A stretch of DNA of 64,000 nucleotides, taken from contig OW203773.1 in the NCBI GenBank assembly GCA_934045905.1, forward strand, positions 13,999,246 through 14,063,245, given 5' to 3'. The notes under the pieces were generated by a model. That model was given only the letters and a program-made list of their open reading frames with translations. It did no database searches and had not been told where the DNA came from. Shown piece by piece: positions 42,877-52,649 of the stretch. The stretch's first letter is position 1, and every line of letters starts with the position of its first letter. Made by a program: the position numbers and the translations under genes. This DNA is from Leuctra nigra (taxonomy: Eukaryota > Arthropoda > Insecta > Plecoptera > Leuctridae).

Positions 42877-42923
42877 CTAGACCTACATTTCCCCCGCCCC
42901 ACCCGGGGGAAGTGTAGGTCTAG
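42877..42923. repeat. Compact 20-bp-stem hairpin
   Basis: CTAGACCTACATTTCCCCCG (42877-42896) pairs with 42904-42923, leaving one G-T type mismatch and a 7-nt loop. It is too short for a typical animal pre-miRNA arm pair but notably stable. Confidence 0.6.
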
Positions 42924-43046
42924 TATCTTTAGCATTGCTGTCAGAGCCTTCTTGACGGTCACGACCCACATCCTTCTGTCATCTGTTTTATTCGTGATGT
43001 CACATAGCAAGATAATGACTAGTAGTCCATTCAAGTAGGTAGGTAG

Positions 43047-43363
43047 TAAAGTTCGTTCACTGTTAAAATATTTTTGTCGTTTTCGTCGTTCACTGGTCGT
43101 TCACGTGAACACTACCCTGTCAATGGAAAGACCTTCTTCTTTGTATTATTGAAATTGTATAAATTATGTCAAACACATGATTTTGAATAGTAGAAAAAAT
43201 TCCATAATATTTATTTATTTTTAATTTTTATCTAGACAGTCGTATTATACATTATTTTTTTGATTATTATATTAATATTTACATGTGCAGATATTCGCTA
43301 GACTACAGTAGTATACCCACGGCCGCCATTGCGGATCTTTATTGTAACAGTGAACGAACTTTA
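43047..43363. mobile_element. MITE with 19-bp perfect TIR
   Basis: TAAAGTTCGTTCACTGTTA (43047-43065) and its exact complement at 43345-43363 bound a 317-bp AT-rich segment. GTTCAC motifs recur just inside. No flanking duplication is evident. Confidence 0.7.
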
Positions 43364-43570
43364 AATACGTTTATCGCCTGAGAGCTCTGTTATCGCTGTC
43401 CAGCGACAGTGATAAAGTTCTATCAGGTTTATCACCCAATGTGAGTTCAAACAAAATAATAAATTGACATGGCAGAACATCATTCACACTTGATTATACG
43501 ATCTCGAAAATAGCGGTCCTGATACAACGAGCTGCAAAGTTGGATCTTGCTTGTCTCTCCGATTAGTACC

Positions 43571-44192
43571 TACAGTTTATTCCATTTCAAAAGGGGAATG
43601 GAAGTTCCAAGAAGTTCGCGATTCTCCCACAGATGGCATAGTTGCAGTACCACTACCATAAAATTTTTGCATTGGTGATTATCACTCATGTATTGGAACG
43701 ACCACTAGATCTTTAAATCAGTCATAAAATAAATCATTTATCACTAGTTGCCATAAAATCCTCTATTTAATAACCTGGGTTAACAAAATACGTTTAAAAA
43801 GTAATTTAAATCGGTTGTTATATGTTAGTACTTTCTCAGCTAAGTTGGCAGACTTGTTTTTTCTCTTGTCTTGTTTCCCGCCTTCAAGGAAGACAAGAGA
43901 AACAACATGTCTGCCAACTTAGCTGAGAAAGTACTAACATATTACAACAGATTTAAATTACTTTTTGAATGTATTATGTTAGCCCAGGCTATTAAATATA
44001 GGATTTTATGGCAACTAGTGATAAATTATTCATTTTATGACTGATTTAAAGATCTAGTGGTCGTTTCAACACATGAGTGATAATCACCAAAGCAAATATT
44101 TTATGGTAGTGGTACTGCAAACTATGCCATCTGTGGGAGAATTGCGAACTTCTTGGAACTTCCATTCCCCTTTTGAAATGGAATAAACTGTA
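43571..44192. repeat. 622-bp palindrome with about 300-bp arms
   Basis: The two arms mirror almost completely: TACAGTTTATTCCATTTCAA at the left end, GCTGAGAAAGTACTAACATA near the centre and GGAATAAACTGTA at the right end. They surround a short centre near 43875-43890 that itself folds (CTCTTGTCTT with AAGACAAGAG). Differences are scattered substitutions and small indels. No ORF runs through it. Confidence 0.85.
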
Positions 44193-44220
44193 GCTATAAT
44201 TCCATTCCAGATACCGTCCG

Positions 44221-44300
44221 TCCGACCGGGTAGCTCAGTTGGTATATAGCTCTCGCCTGGCAAGTGAGAGGTCACGAGTGTGAGCCCCGGTTCGGTCGGA
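44221..44300 (+). tRNA. tRNA-Ala(GGC)-like sequence, probably degenerate
   Basis: TCCGACC and GGTCGGA form a perfect 7-bp acceptor stem. TAGCTCAGTTGG resembles an A box. CTCGC-CTGGCAA-GTGAG makes a 5-bp anticodon stem with a 7-nt loop whose central GGC would read GCC (Ala). The T arm is weak: GAGTGTGAGCCCC is a damaged B box (expected GTTCGA core). TTTT at 44303-44306 could stop RNA polymerase III. It may be a pseudogene or the head of a tRNA-derived SINE. Confidence 0.5.
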
Positions 44301-44790
44301 TATTTTCACAACGCACATCCCTTTCATATACCGGGTCATTTCGTCAAAGGTTGTCAACTCATTCAAGTACATTCATAAACAACATCAGCCTTCCTAATAC
44401 ATTTCACGACAGAGCTGCATGTTAATCCGAGGGGCATGCTCCTTTGACGTGGAACATAGGTTGTACTAGTCGAGTTCCCAATATCATAGTCACAACGCTC
44501 TATTTTATTTCGTCAACAATTCCACTTGCCACAGTGCACAAACTTCAGAAAAATCAAACCAAACTGAAGCACTGTTTTAAAAAGAATTCACACATTTCAA
44601 GTTGACTTTAGGTCTGTTCGTTCATTCCTTACCAGTGACACTGGAACTACAACGGCTGGCACTTGCTCGGAACCGAGCGTGGAAAATTCTACACCAACTC
44701 GCACTTTTGTCGGCCGAACAGTTTGAGTGTCACTGGCGTAGAGCAAACAAACAGACATATTTAAACACGATCTACACTCTCTTAAACCTA
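44301..44790. other. Unassigned interval
   Basis: The segment is of moderate GC content and overlapping open frames of 68-134 codons cross 44597-45006. They run straight through the MITE at 44792-44956 and are not credible genes. Confidence 0.4.
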
Positions 44791-44791
44791 A

Positions 44792-44956
44792 AGGCCGATG
44801 CACAATTGACGCGGACGGACGACGGATACAATGTTAAAGTCGTCGTCCGTTCGCGTCCGATTGTGAACAGCCAGAGTGAATATGTCATACCTAAACATCG
44901 TATCTGTCTCCGTCGTTCGTCCGCGTCGTCCGTCTGCGTCAATTGTGCATCGGCCT
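44792..44956. mobile_element. PIF/Harbinger-type MITE with TAA target duplication
   Basis: AGGCCGATGCACAATTGACG and CGTCAATTGTGCATCGGCCT are perfect inverted ends, flanked by TAA at 44789-44791 and 44957-44959. Inside are further GACGGACGACG repeats. There is no ORF of its own. Confidence 0.85.
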
Positions 44957-45336
44957 TAACTCTCCACTGTTTTGAACTGACCGAATACCTACCTAGCAGA
45001 GAGTAAGGTAACGTGACAGCTGTCAGCCAATGAAAGAGCGGCTCTTCACTCAGCTCTGGAGAGTTACTTGACAGTGTGTACCTTGTTTTAGGTGAGTTGT
45101 GCATCTCCAATCAACAAAATTGTCAACAAATGAAGAGGAAAGAAATCATAAATGTCATACAGCTTACCTTGATCACAAAATATCTGCAGGCAGATGTGAT
45201 GTCCACTCACATTACAAACACTTTTTTGATACGAACTTATTGGATAAGAAAATATTGAGAAACTGCCGTGTTAGTTTTAATACCTACTAAATACCTAATC
45301 AACAAGTTAAACTGAAATAAATTCTTCTTGTAAGGA

Positions 45337-45480
45337 AGGTTAGGTATCAAATCACACTCTTGCTTACGAAATATGATGGTATCTGAGATGACCGTTGCAG
45401 CAGCACTAGGTGGCGAGATTTGTTGATACCTAGTTCTACTGTTATGTCCTAGATGGCGCAAGCTGTTTAATACAGTGATT
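45337..45480 (+). repeat. Dispersed repeat with AGATGGCGC motif (copy 2)
   Basis: It shares GAAGGTTAGGT, GAGATGACCGTTGCAGCAGC, ACTAGG and TAGATGGCGCAAGCTGTTTA with copies at 28091-28232 and 57478-57628. Confidence 0.55.
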
Positions 45481-45809
45481 TGAACCAAAGAGTGGGTGAT
45501 TCAAAAAGGAACTTTTGTGGATGGGATTTTTTTTATAATATAATGATGAAGGAATATTTCCTTGGGGATTTTCTGCTGATTATCGAACTAAAAGTTAAAC
45601 TTAATACACATTTTATAAATGAAAATATCGAGAATTCAAAGCAAATAAAAAGAAATAGTAAAACGGTAATAAAATAAAATTAAAAAATGTGAACAATATA
45701 AAAGAATGATCCCTGTAATAATGAAATATTATGAATGATAAAATAGTAAAATACAATACATTTGGCATACTTTTGATCAGAAACTGTTTATTATAAAATA
45801 AAGTAGTTA

Positions 45810-45964
45810 GGCCCGAAATAACCAAAGTTAATCTGAGCCGGATTAACTAACTTTTGGATTAAATTGGCGGCACAGCCAATGAGATACCACAAAAGATTGT
45901 AACATTTGAATTTAATCCAAAAGTTAGTTAATCCGGTACAATTTAACTTTGGTTATTTCGGGCC
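45810..45964. mobile_element. PIF/Harbinger-type MITE with TTA target duplication
   Basis: GGCCCGAAATAACCAAAGTT and AACTTTGGTTATTTCGGGCC are exact inverted ends, with TTA at 45807-45809 and 45965-45967. The hairpin continues inward through GGATTAACTAACTTTTGGAT and its complement. Confidence 0.9.
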
Positions 45965-46339
45965 TTACAAATATCAAAATACATAGAGTAGAGTAGTGGA
46001 TTTATAATCAGCATGATAACATTCAACAAAATGTATCAAAGATCTCAATGTTCATGATATTACCCATTCATCAATACATAGCAATGTAAAAGAAGTGCAG
46101 ATAATATATTAGATGCTGAAGAAGCCACTAAAAACATGTTTAATTCTTGGGAAAATAAAGTCTTCAAATCATGTAATTTAATTTAAATTTTTAAATATCG
46201 TTTCCTCTGTTAATTGGACAATATGAGATCCTTTCACAACAGAAACTGTCTGCCTGACTGACAATTAGGTATTTATGATTATATTTCAGTTTGTAGACAT
46301 AAAATATTATTGCAAAGAAATTCGAAGGTACACATCGGA

Positions 46340-46985
46340 GATAATATTTCCTAATAGTCCAGTCATTATACTGCAAATATTGACCAAACCCAAAACAAAT
46401 TGATACATTTGGTTTTTTGGTGTCATTCTCTTCAGAAAAATGCCCTCTACAACATATCCAAAATCCTCCAAAATCCGCGCACCGGAAGTACTTTTCTTTC
46501 ACTTTTTAAGTTAATTTCACATGTTAATTCTGTCTTCTAAAAAAAAATTGTATTCATGTAACTCCGATTTTGACGAAACTTGGCAGAATTGTTCGCCATC
46601 CTTATTGAACACAAATAGCTCTTCAGCGTGTTTCTCTAAATCTTATCGTTTGGGAAATATGGCACATTGAAAAGTCATTATTTTAGTCACTTTGAGTGTA
46701 ATTTGACGTTTTGCAAGACCCATATTTCCCAAACGATAAGATTTAGAGAAACACGCTAAAGAGCTATTTGTGTTCATTTAGGATGTTGAACAATTCTGCC
46801 AAGTTTCGTCAAAATCGGAGGTACATGAAAAAAAATTTTTTTTGGAAGATGGAATTAACATGGGAAGTTAAGATACTTTTGATATGTTATAGCGGGCATT
46901 TTTCTGAAGAGAATGACACCAAAAAACCAAATGTATCAATTTGTTTCGGGTCAAACCCTATTATTCCTGGACTATAAACACCGTT
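46340..46985. repeat. 645-bp inverted repeat, diverged arms
   Basis: AATTGATACATTTGGTTTTT, GGTGTCATTCTCTTCAGAAA, GATTTTGACGAAACTTGGCA and TTCTCTAAATCTTATCGTTT on the left are mirrored on the right around a centre near 46690. Open frames at 46191-46502 and 46768-46977 are the same repeat read twice and end in shared peptide words, so I do not call them genes. A related phrase (AAAATGCCCTCTA, AACATATC) recurs in the 57838-58760 repeat. Confidence 0.75.
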
Positions 46986-47407
46986 ATAACTTTTGAACCA
47001 TTAAAATTCTGAAAATTTCAAAAAATAATAAGTGTACCTAACTAATTTCTTATTGTCCTTAGCGGCCCCAACTCCTGGCAAAGCTGAAAAAATAGGGTAA
47101 TTTTAACTTTGACACTAGGTTGAGCACAAATATTGACTTTCAGTTGGCGCTTACAATGAAAAAGAAAGACGACTCAAAAAGTAGCAACGTTAATTTTTTC
47201 AAATTTTCCTTAAGGAGTGACAATCAAATTTCCCCTTTCCTAAGAAATCGTTTAAATTCAACACATAGAAAATCATCAGGCAGACCAGCTGTATATGTGG
47301 TGAAAATTTCGGGTCAATCGATCCAGCCGTTGAGGCTGTGGCGGAGACCGCGGAATTTATTGGAAGATGATTAATCATTAGAATCAGATGGAAGCCGTCC
47401 AATTTCA
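46986..47407. other. Unassigned interval
   Basis: It contains GTCAATCGATCCAGCCGTTG, which resembles the CGGCTGAACCGATTGATC phrase at 25640. This is probably more of the same repeat complex. No gene is supported. Confidence 0.35.
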
Positions 47408-47655
47408 CGATATTCACGGCCCTCTAGCGCGCAAAGGGTGTAACCTATTGTTCCCAAATTTGGTATATGTTGTAGGGTGGGCCATAGCTCGAAATTAAGA
47501 TACTTCGCAACAATGTGAGATTTCCCAATTTTAAGATCCAGTAGGCCGAAAATGCCACTTTGATGCTTACAGTAAAAGTGGGTTGCTCCAGCCTTTTTAT
47601 ATGAGAGTGGGCGCGCCGTACGACTTGGCTGGCGTGGAGCAACAGCTCCACTACA
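47408..47655 (-). repeat. Dispersed repeat, inverted partner of 25316-25562
   Basis: The sequence is the reverse complement of the 25.3-kb copy with few differences (ACGGCCCTCTAGCGCGCAAA to GTACGACTTGGCTGGCGTGG). It lies directly next to the hairpin at 47676-47854. Confidence 0.75.
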
Positions 47656-47675
47656 TGCTGATATTTTCAAAAGTG

Positions 47676-47854
47676 TACAGTTTGTTTTTCCTATGTTTGA
47701 ACTCTCACCAGATGGAGCCACCGTCAGTTGTTCTGCTAGGCCGAGAAAGACTTCATTGCGCGCTCACCTTGCAATGCTGTCTTTCTCGGCCTTACAGAAC
47801 AACTGACGGGGTCTCTGTCTGTAGAGAGTTCAAACATAGGAAAAACAAACTGTA
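47676..47854. repeat. 179-bp hairpin, two perfect stem blocks
   Basis: The outer stem 47676-47706 pairs exactly with 47824-47854 (TACAGTTTGTTTTTCCTATG). The inner stem pairs CCGTCAGTTGTTCTG with CAGAACAACTGACGG, then AGGCCGAGAAAGAC with GTCTTTCTCGGCCT. The loop of about 25 nt is TTCATTGCGC-rich. It is non-coding. Confidence 0.8.
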
Positions 47855-48074
47855 TTAAGTGCTTTCCCACCCTTAGATTTCTTTGAAAAACTACTGTATT
47901 GGGTATCAGGTACAATATTTTATTATAACCGTTTTAAATTTACATGCAAAGATATTATTAAAACTCACATACACATTCCTGGATGATTTAGGTACTGAGC
48001 TATGAGAGTTTTACTGCATTATTTCTATGTTTTTTCCTTATAAAAAGTGCAGTTTTTTAGGTAAAATTTTGTTG

Positions 48075-48308
48075 CCATGGCGAATCGGTAGAGCCAAGAT
48101 TATATGGTTTTAAAATTGTCTAAATTTCGTTTTAAATATTGGCAATTTCGCGTTTTGGTGGTTTTAAGGTAAAATTTCTCTTCGTATTATGTTAATCAAC
48201 ACAAATAATATAAAATCACAAAATAGAAATTTTACAAAATGCTTGATTTTAAGGCGAAATTTCGTGATTAAAAGTGATAAAACCATAATCTTAGCTCTAC
48301 GAATCGGT
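48075..48308. mobile_element. Small inverted-repeat element
   Basis: CGAATCGGTAGAGCCAAGAT with TATATGGTTTTA is mirrored by AAAACCATAATCTTAGCTCT with ACGAATCGG. The interior repeats TAAATTTCGTTTT and GCGAAATTTCG words. There is no coding signal. Confidence 0.55.
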
Positions 48309-48309
48309 C

Positions 48310-49325
48310 TTCTAGAAATTCGCATTTCTTTTCAAATTTGTAGATATTTCAAGAAGACAGTGATTCTATCGCTAGTCCCTTTTAAATGGTTCAAAACTTC
48401 AAGAGTTAAGGCCAATACATATCACGTGACTTTATTTCTCTACATCCGATCAAAAGAAATAGTTACCTATGAGTACATACCTTACATCGTTCATGTTGAG
48501 TATTCCAAGGTGATTTATGAAGGAAATTCACTGCATACTGGAGCTTATCAATATTTGCAGTCAAAATTATTTAATTTTGCAGTGATTTTAATAATAAAAA
48601 CAACACAAATATCGTGTATACGTACGCGTGTGAAGACTGTCAAAACCAAGTGCTGTTCGTTTAAACATTACATTCATAATAGTGGATATAATTAATATCT
48701 CAACATTTCGTTGGAAAGATGAAGAAAGAGCGCATGTTTTGTTGGCAAAATTATGTCAGGTTTGTGATGCATATGTGCCCTTTTATTAGATTAAAGTTTG
48801 CTGTTCTTGGCAACTCATAGGATTTCCTTAAACTTCAGGTCTTGATTTGAGAATATTTAGGTGCAAGGAAGTAAAATCATCTAATAAGTTATTTTCGCAG
48901 TTCTTTTCTGCGTAGATAAGTTCCAACAGATGTGTCCTAACTTATCTGATGAGTGAAAAGTATTTGCTAAACTGAACCCTTCCAAATGAAAATGTGTAGC
49001 TTTTTGGTTGAAAAGTCACGTGATATGCAGCCACCTTAAAGGTTTTTAGGAAATATTAGCTCCAACGTTTACTTTCGAGTGCAGCCGACTCAGAAGTCCA
49101 ACACTAAAACTGACTTGTAAAAATGGTCGCCTTAAGAGTCGACAGGACTCGCAGAAAATTTCGATTCCGATGTAAAAAAATTAAAAAATCCTATAATTGC
49201 ATGAAAATGCATTTGCTCTGGGTTGTACGTGACATTTGTGACATTTAATCGTGTGTTGCATGTTGCATATACGGCTGTGAAGTAAGTTATTTTAATTCAA
49301 ATACTGAAAACCACAAAAAACTATA
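48310..49325. other. AT-rich interval without a supported gene
   Basis: The 168-codon open frame at 48189-48695 starts inside the preceding inverted repeat and shows no domain. A TTTATT at about 48781 (minus AATAAA) is too distant to assign confidently to gene B. Confidence 0.35.
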
Positions 49326-49631
49326 AAAAGGCGGCCCCTACTTTTTTCTTAACGGATTGACCGATTGTTTTCAAAATTTAACAGCATAGAGATAAAGAGT
49401 AAATCTGTGTCTCTAGTGATCGAAAAAATAATACAAAATGTTTTTTCTCGTTTTGAGGAAGTGCTAACATGGGCAATATATGAGTCTTTTTGGCACCTCT
49501 GCCCTGAAATAACTAAACAAAAAATAAAACTTTGGGGCCACTAGAGACATAGATCTACTCTTTATCTATAACCTGTGAAAATTTGAAGACAATCGGTAAA
49601 CCCGTTTAGAAAAAAGTAGGGGCCGCCTTTT
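49326..49631. repeat. 306-bp foldback just downstream of gene B
   Basis: AAAAAGGCGGCCCCTACTTT at the left mirrors AAAGTAGGGGCCGCCTTTT at the right. Inside, CGATTGTTTTCAAAATTT, GATAAAGAGTA and CTCTAGTG also have counterparts, giving arms of about 110 bp around a spacer of about 85 bp. It ends 118 bp past the gene B stop and could fall in its 3' UTR. Confidence 0.75.
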
Positions 49632-49748
49632 AGTGCTTCATAAAACATGGATTTCATCAAGTATCGTAGACTCTTAAATCGTCCGAAACTAGAGGCAGAT
49701 CTCAGACATTACGACATGTCCACGTGCTGAAGATAATAATCGAGTGGT

Positions 49749-51866
49749 TCAATCTGGATTCGAACTATGATACATTTTATGAAACTCTAAGTTCTCGACT
49801 AAACTGAATACTTCACCACACGTGCTACACGAATACGGTTTCTCCGTGGCATGGAACTCCTGATGGTGCTGCAGCGCTCGCCTCAGACCGAAATCAATGT
49901 TACACAAGTCGCACTTGAATTCCGTCTCTTCGCTATGGCTTTTCAAATGGAACTCCAAGTTCTCTTTCAAACTAAATGCCTGACCACATGCGTCACAAAG
50001 TAGCGGCTTCTCAGTGGCATGCGTCTCTTGATGAAACTTCAACCGTTGTTGATTTCTACAAATTAAATTACAATCGCAACACTTGGGGTGAAGTTTTTTA
50101 TGACTTGTAAGAGTAACTGACGAGCTGAATTTTTTACCACATATGTTACAAGAATAGTTATTTTCTGCGTCATGCGATTTCCTATGTGATGTTAGTTCTT
50201 TAATATCACTGAAACAGGCATGGCATATTTTACACGTCAAGTTACTCAATCGCCGATGGTTCTTCAGATGATACTCTAAATTCTCAACCAAACTGAAACT
50301 CAATGGGCACTTCTCACACTGATGGGGTTTTTCAGTTGCATGCACTTCTTGATGATATAGAAGAAATTCCTTTGTTTTGTAATATAAATGGCATTTTGTA
50401 CATTTTAAACCATGGCTTTTCATAATATGATTCTTTAAAAGCTCATTTGACATGAACTTTTTATCACATCCGTCACAATGATTGGTATTGATATTCCTCT
50501 TCTTCGTGGAATGATTATTCATGTCGCGACTTCTGCTGCTACACGAATAGACCAATCTCATTCGTTCTGAAAAATGTTTGCTCCGGTGGATCATGAGTTT
50601 TTCTCTAGAGAACGTCTCGTACTGACCGCAGAAGCATTTAAACTTTTTCTTTTCCGAGTGCTGTAGAGTGTGCTTCGTTAGCCCTGCGACGGATTTATAT
50701 TTCAAATTGCAAATCGTACACGAGTAACTCATCTCGTTCGAATGCGATCTTGAATGCAAATCTAGAGATCGCTGTCCGAAACACTCAAAATCACATTGAC
50801 TACATTTCATCTTATTCTGTTGGCTTTCGGTGATGTGGGCAGCCAGTAGCGATGGACTCTCCGCAGAATGCGTCGTCAGGTGAGCTAAAAGACTGCGATT
50901 AGAGTTTGTTCCGAAGCTACATTCCCTGCAATTGAACCTCTGGTCCTGTGAATGGACATGCCTGAACCGAATCAGTTCCTCGCTGGTTTCAAATTCACTT
51001 GAACAAACCTCGCACACGTGCTTTTCCTCCGATAAACGATTTAGCTCTTTCCCAGACTTACGTTCGTACGTACGAATGTTGCCGGAATCCGTTCGCTCCG
51101 TTAAATGCGTTCTCAAGTGTATGTCAAGGGCAATTCTGGTAATAGAACTAAAATCACACTGGTTACACCGATGAATATTCTTGACAGAATGGAATTTCTG
51201 TGTGGTTCGTTTGGTGGTATGCTTAGCTGTGTAAGAGTTACTGGAAGACTCCTCGCTGTGATGCGTATTCGAGGAGAATTCGACCTCACTAGAACCATTT
51301 GGATGCTTCTTCTCAACGAAATGGCAGAGACGCTTGTGTATGCCTAAGCCTCTACTTGTGTCGGTTGCGAACGAGCAAACATTACAGACAAACAGCCACT
51401 CGGTCGAATGCATTCTCATGTGCACGTAAAGGTCACGTTTGTTGACCGAACTAAAGTCACACTTGCTACATCGATGCTTCTCTTTGCAATGGTGTAGCGT
51501 GTGATAGGCAAGTTGGTGTTTCGAGGCGCCCTGGTAATCGCAGAGTTGACAAGAGTAGAGCAAGTCTCCGGAAAGAACGAGGCTGTTCAGTGGATCTGTG
51601 TTTTGACTCACTATGTGATGATCGTTAACCACGCTAGGCATTTCCGCGTGTTCTTCGGATTTTATCTGTATGTGGAAGAAGCCTGTTTCACCAAAGGTTT
51701 TCGGTTTTTCTTCGTGTAAGAAGTCTTCTAAAGATTGGATGGATGTAGCTGTAGTCACAGTATCTTCAATGCTGATGGATTTATGATCTGGAATATCTTC
51801 TGGCTCAGACTTCACAGCAACGGTGTTGTAATCGCCGACTTGACTTATCTTCGCGGCATTAGCTCT
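49749..51866 (-). CDS. Gene B, exon 2: poly-C2H2 zinc-finger protein
   Basis: The exon begins after acceptor CATTGTTGCAG and encodes 705 residues to TGA. The N-terminal 100 residues are acidic, with VKSEPED and IKSEE SUMO-type sites and a GETGFFHIQ motif also found in gene A (GNTGFFHVQ). About 17 intact C2H2 fingers follow in two blocks: eight spaced ones (CQLC, CSKC, CNVC, CNQC, CREC, CSQC, CTIC and an odd C-x-C finger), then nine close-packed ones with HATEKP linkers. Two further fingers are degenerate (one His replaced in CEVC...RFRHVH, and a collapsed YSCSSRS region). The final two fingers are nearly identical to those of gene A. The protein is expected to be nuclear and DNA-binding. It is probably an intact gene, as no stop interrupts it. 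Confidence 0.9.
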   Translation of the reverse strand, partial: RANAAKISQVGDYNTVAVKSEPEDIPDHKSISIEDTVTTATSIQSLEDFLHEEKPKTFGETGFFHIQIKSEEHAEMPSVVNDHHIVSQNTDPLNSLVLSGDLLYSCQLCDYQGASKHQLAYHTLHHCKEKHRCSKCDFSSVNKRDLYVHMRMHSTEWLFVCNVCSFATDTSRGLGIHKRLCHFVEKKHPNGSSEVEFSSNTHHSEESSSNSYTAKHTTKRTTQKFHSVKNIHRCNQCDFSSITRIALDIHLRTHLTERTDSGNIRTYERKSGKELNRLSEEKHVCEVCSSEFETSEELIRFRHVHSQDQRFNCRECSFGTNSNRSLLAHLTTHSAESPSLLAAHITESQQNKMKCSQCDFECFGQRSLDLHSRSHSNEMSYSCTICNLKYKSVAGLTKHTLQHSEKKKFKCFCGQYETFSREKLMIHRSKHFSERMRLVYSCSSRSRDMNNHSTKKRNINTNHCDGCDKKFMSNELLKNHIMKSHGLKCTKCHLYYKTKEFLLYHQEVHATEKPHQCEKCPLSFSLVENLEYHLKNHRRLSNLTCKICHACFSDIKELTSHRKSHDAENNYSCNICGKKFSSSVTLTSHKKLHPKCCDCNLICRNQQRLKFHQETHATEKPLLCDACGQAFSLKENLEFHLKSHSEETEFKCDLCNIDFGLRRALQHHQEFHATEKPYSCSTCGEVFSLVENLEFHKMYHSSNPD

Positions 51867-52649
51867 CTGCAACAATGGGAATGAGAAACATGAGGCGTCA
51901 TTGAATCTAAAGTATAATAGGGTGTGCGAGTTTGGATTTTGAGTATGAGTGCAGGAAAATAAAAGATTTACATCTCGAGTTTGGGTTTGAGTTTAGGCAC
52001 AGTAATTGCAAAAACCCTACCTTGTTAGGTAGTGAAGGATGCGGAAAATCTGTGAAAGTTGAGTAGGCAATTGTATTGTATTGTAGCTATTGTATTGTTT
52101 ACATTTCTGTAAACAAGTACCATTGTAATAATAATACAAGTAATATACTCTAGATGTCGCCAATCATTCTTAAAACTAAGGTTACCTAATTCTAAAATAA
52201 AAATAAGAAGATAAATACCTAAATAAATATTAAAATTAGTAGGTAGCTGTGGTATTCTCAATACAAATAAATAAATACCTTCGCCTTTAGTTTAATACAT
52301 TTATTATATAATTCCATAAAGATTACACAGTTGAATATTTAACATCCTGACTGCTCGGATACTGAAGTGAAAGTGAACTCCTTGTCCTGCTCGCCAATCG
52401 CCATGTGCTACATCCGGTAGTGGCCTCCTGTCATCTGACAGCTGTCACTACTCGAGTCAAAACACTACAGTAGCCAACAAATAATTAGCATGGTCATTCA
52501 TAGTAAAAACTAACAATTAATTAAAAACACACAGATTACCTATTGTAATGTCAAGTAATTGTTAATAAAATAAAAGTTAATAAAAAAAATATTATTGTAA
52601 TATTTTCACAACAATTCAATTTATTCACTAAATTTTTACTGACTATTAA

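Noticed and set aside
42877..42923. miRNA precursor
   Set aside because: The stem is only 20 bp with a 7-nt loop, and there is no flanking stem extension of the usual length.
44602..45110. Overlapping 134- and 112-codon frames on both strands
   Set aside because: Both cross the Harbinger-type MITE with its GACGGACG words. The mirrored peptides come from the inverted repeat.
46191..46977. Two frames sharing the peptide HFSEENDTKKPNVSICF
   Set aside because: They are the two arms of one palindrome (46340-46985) read in opposite directions, not homologous genes.
48189..48695. 168-codon plus-strand frame
   Set aside because: It begins inside an inverted-repeat element, shows no recognisable motif and has no splice or regulatory support.
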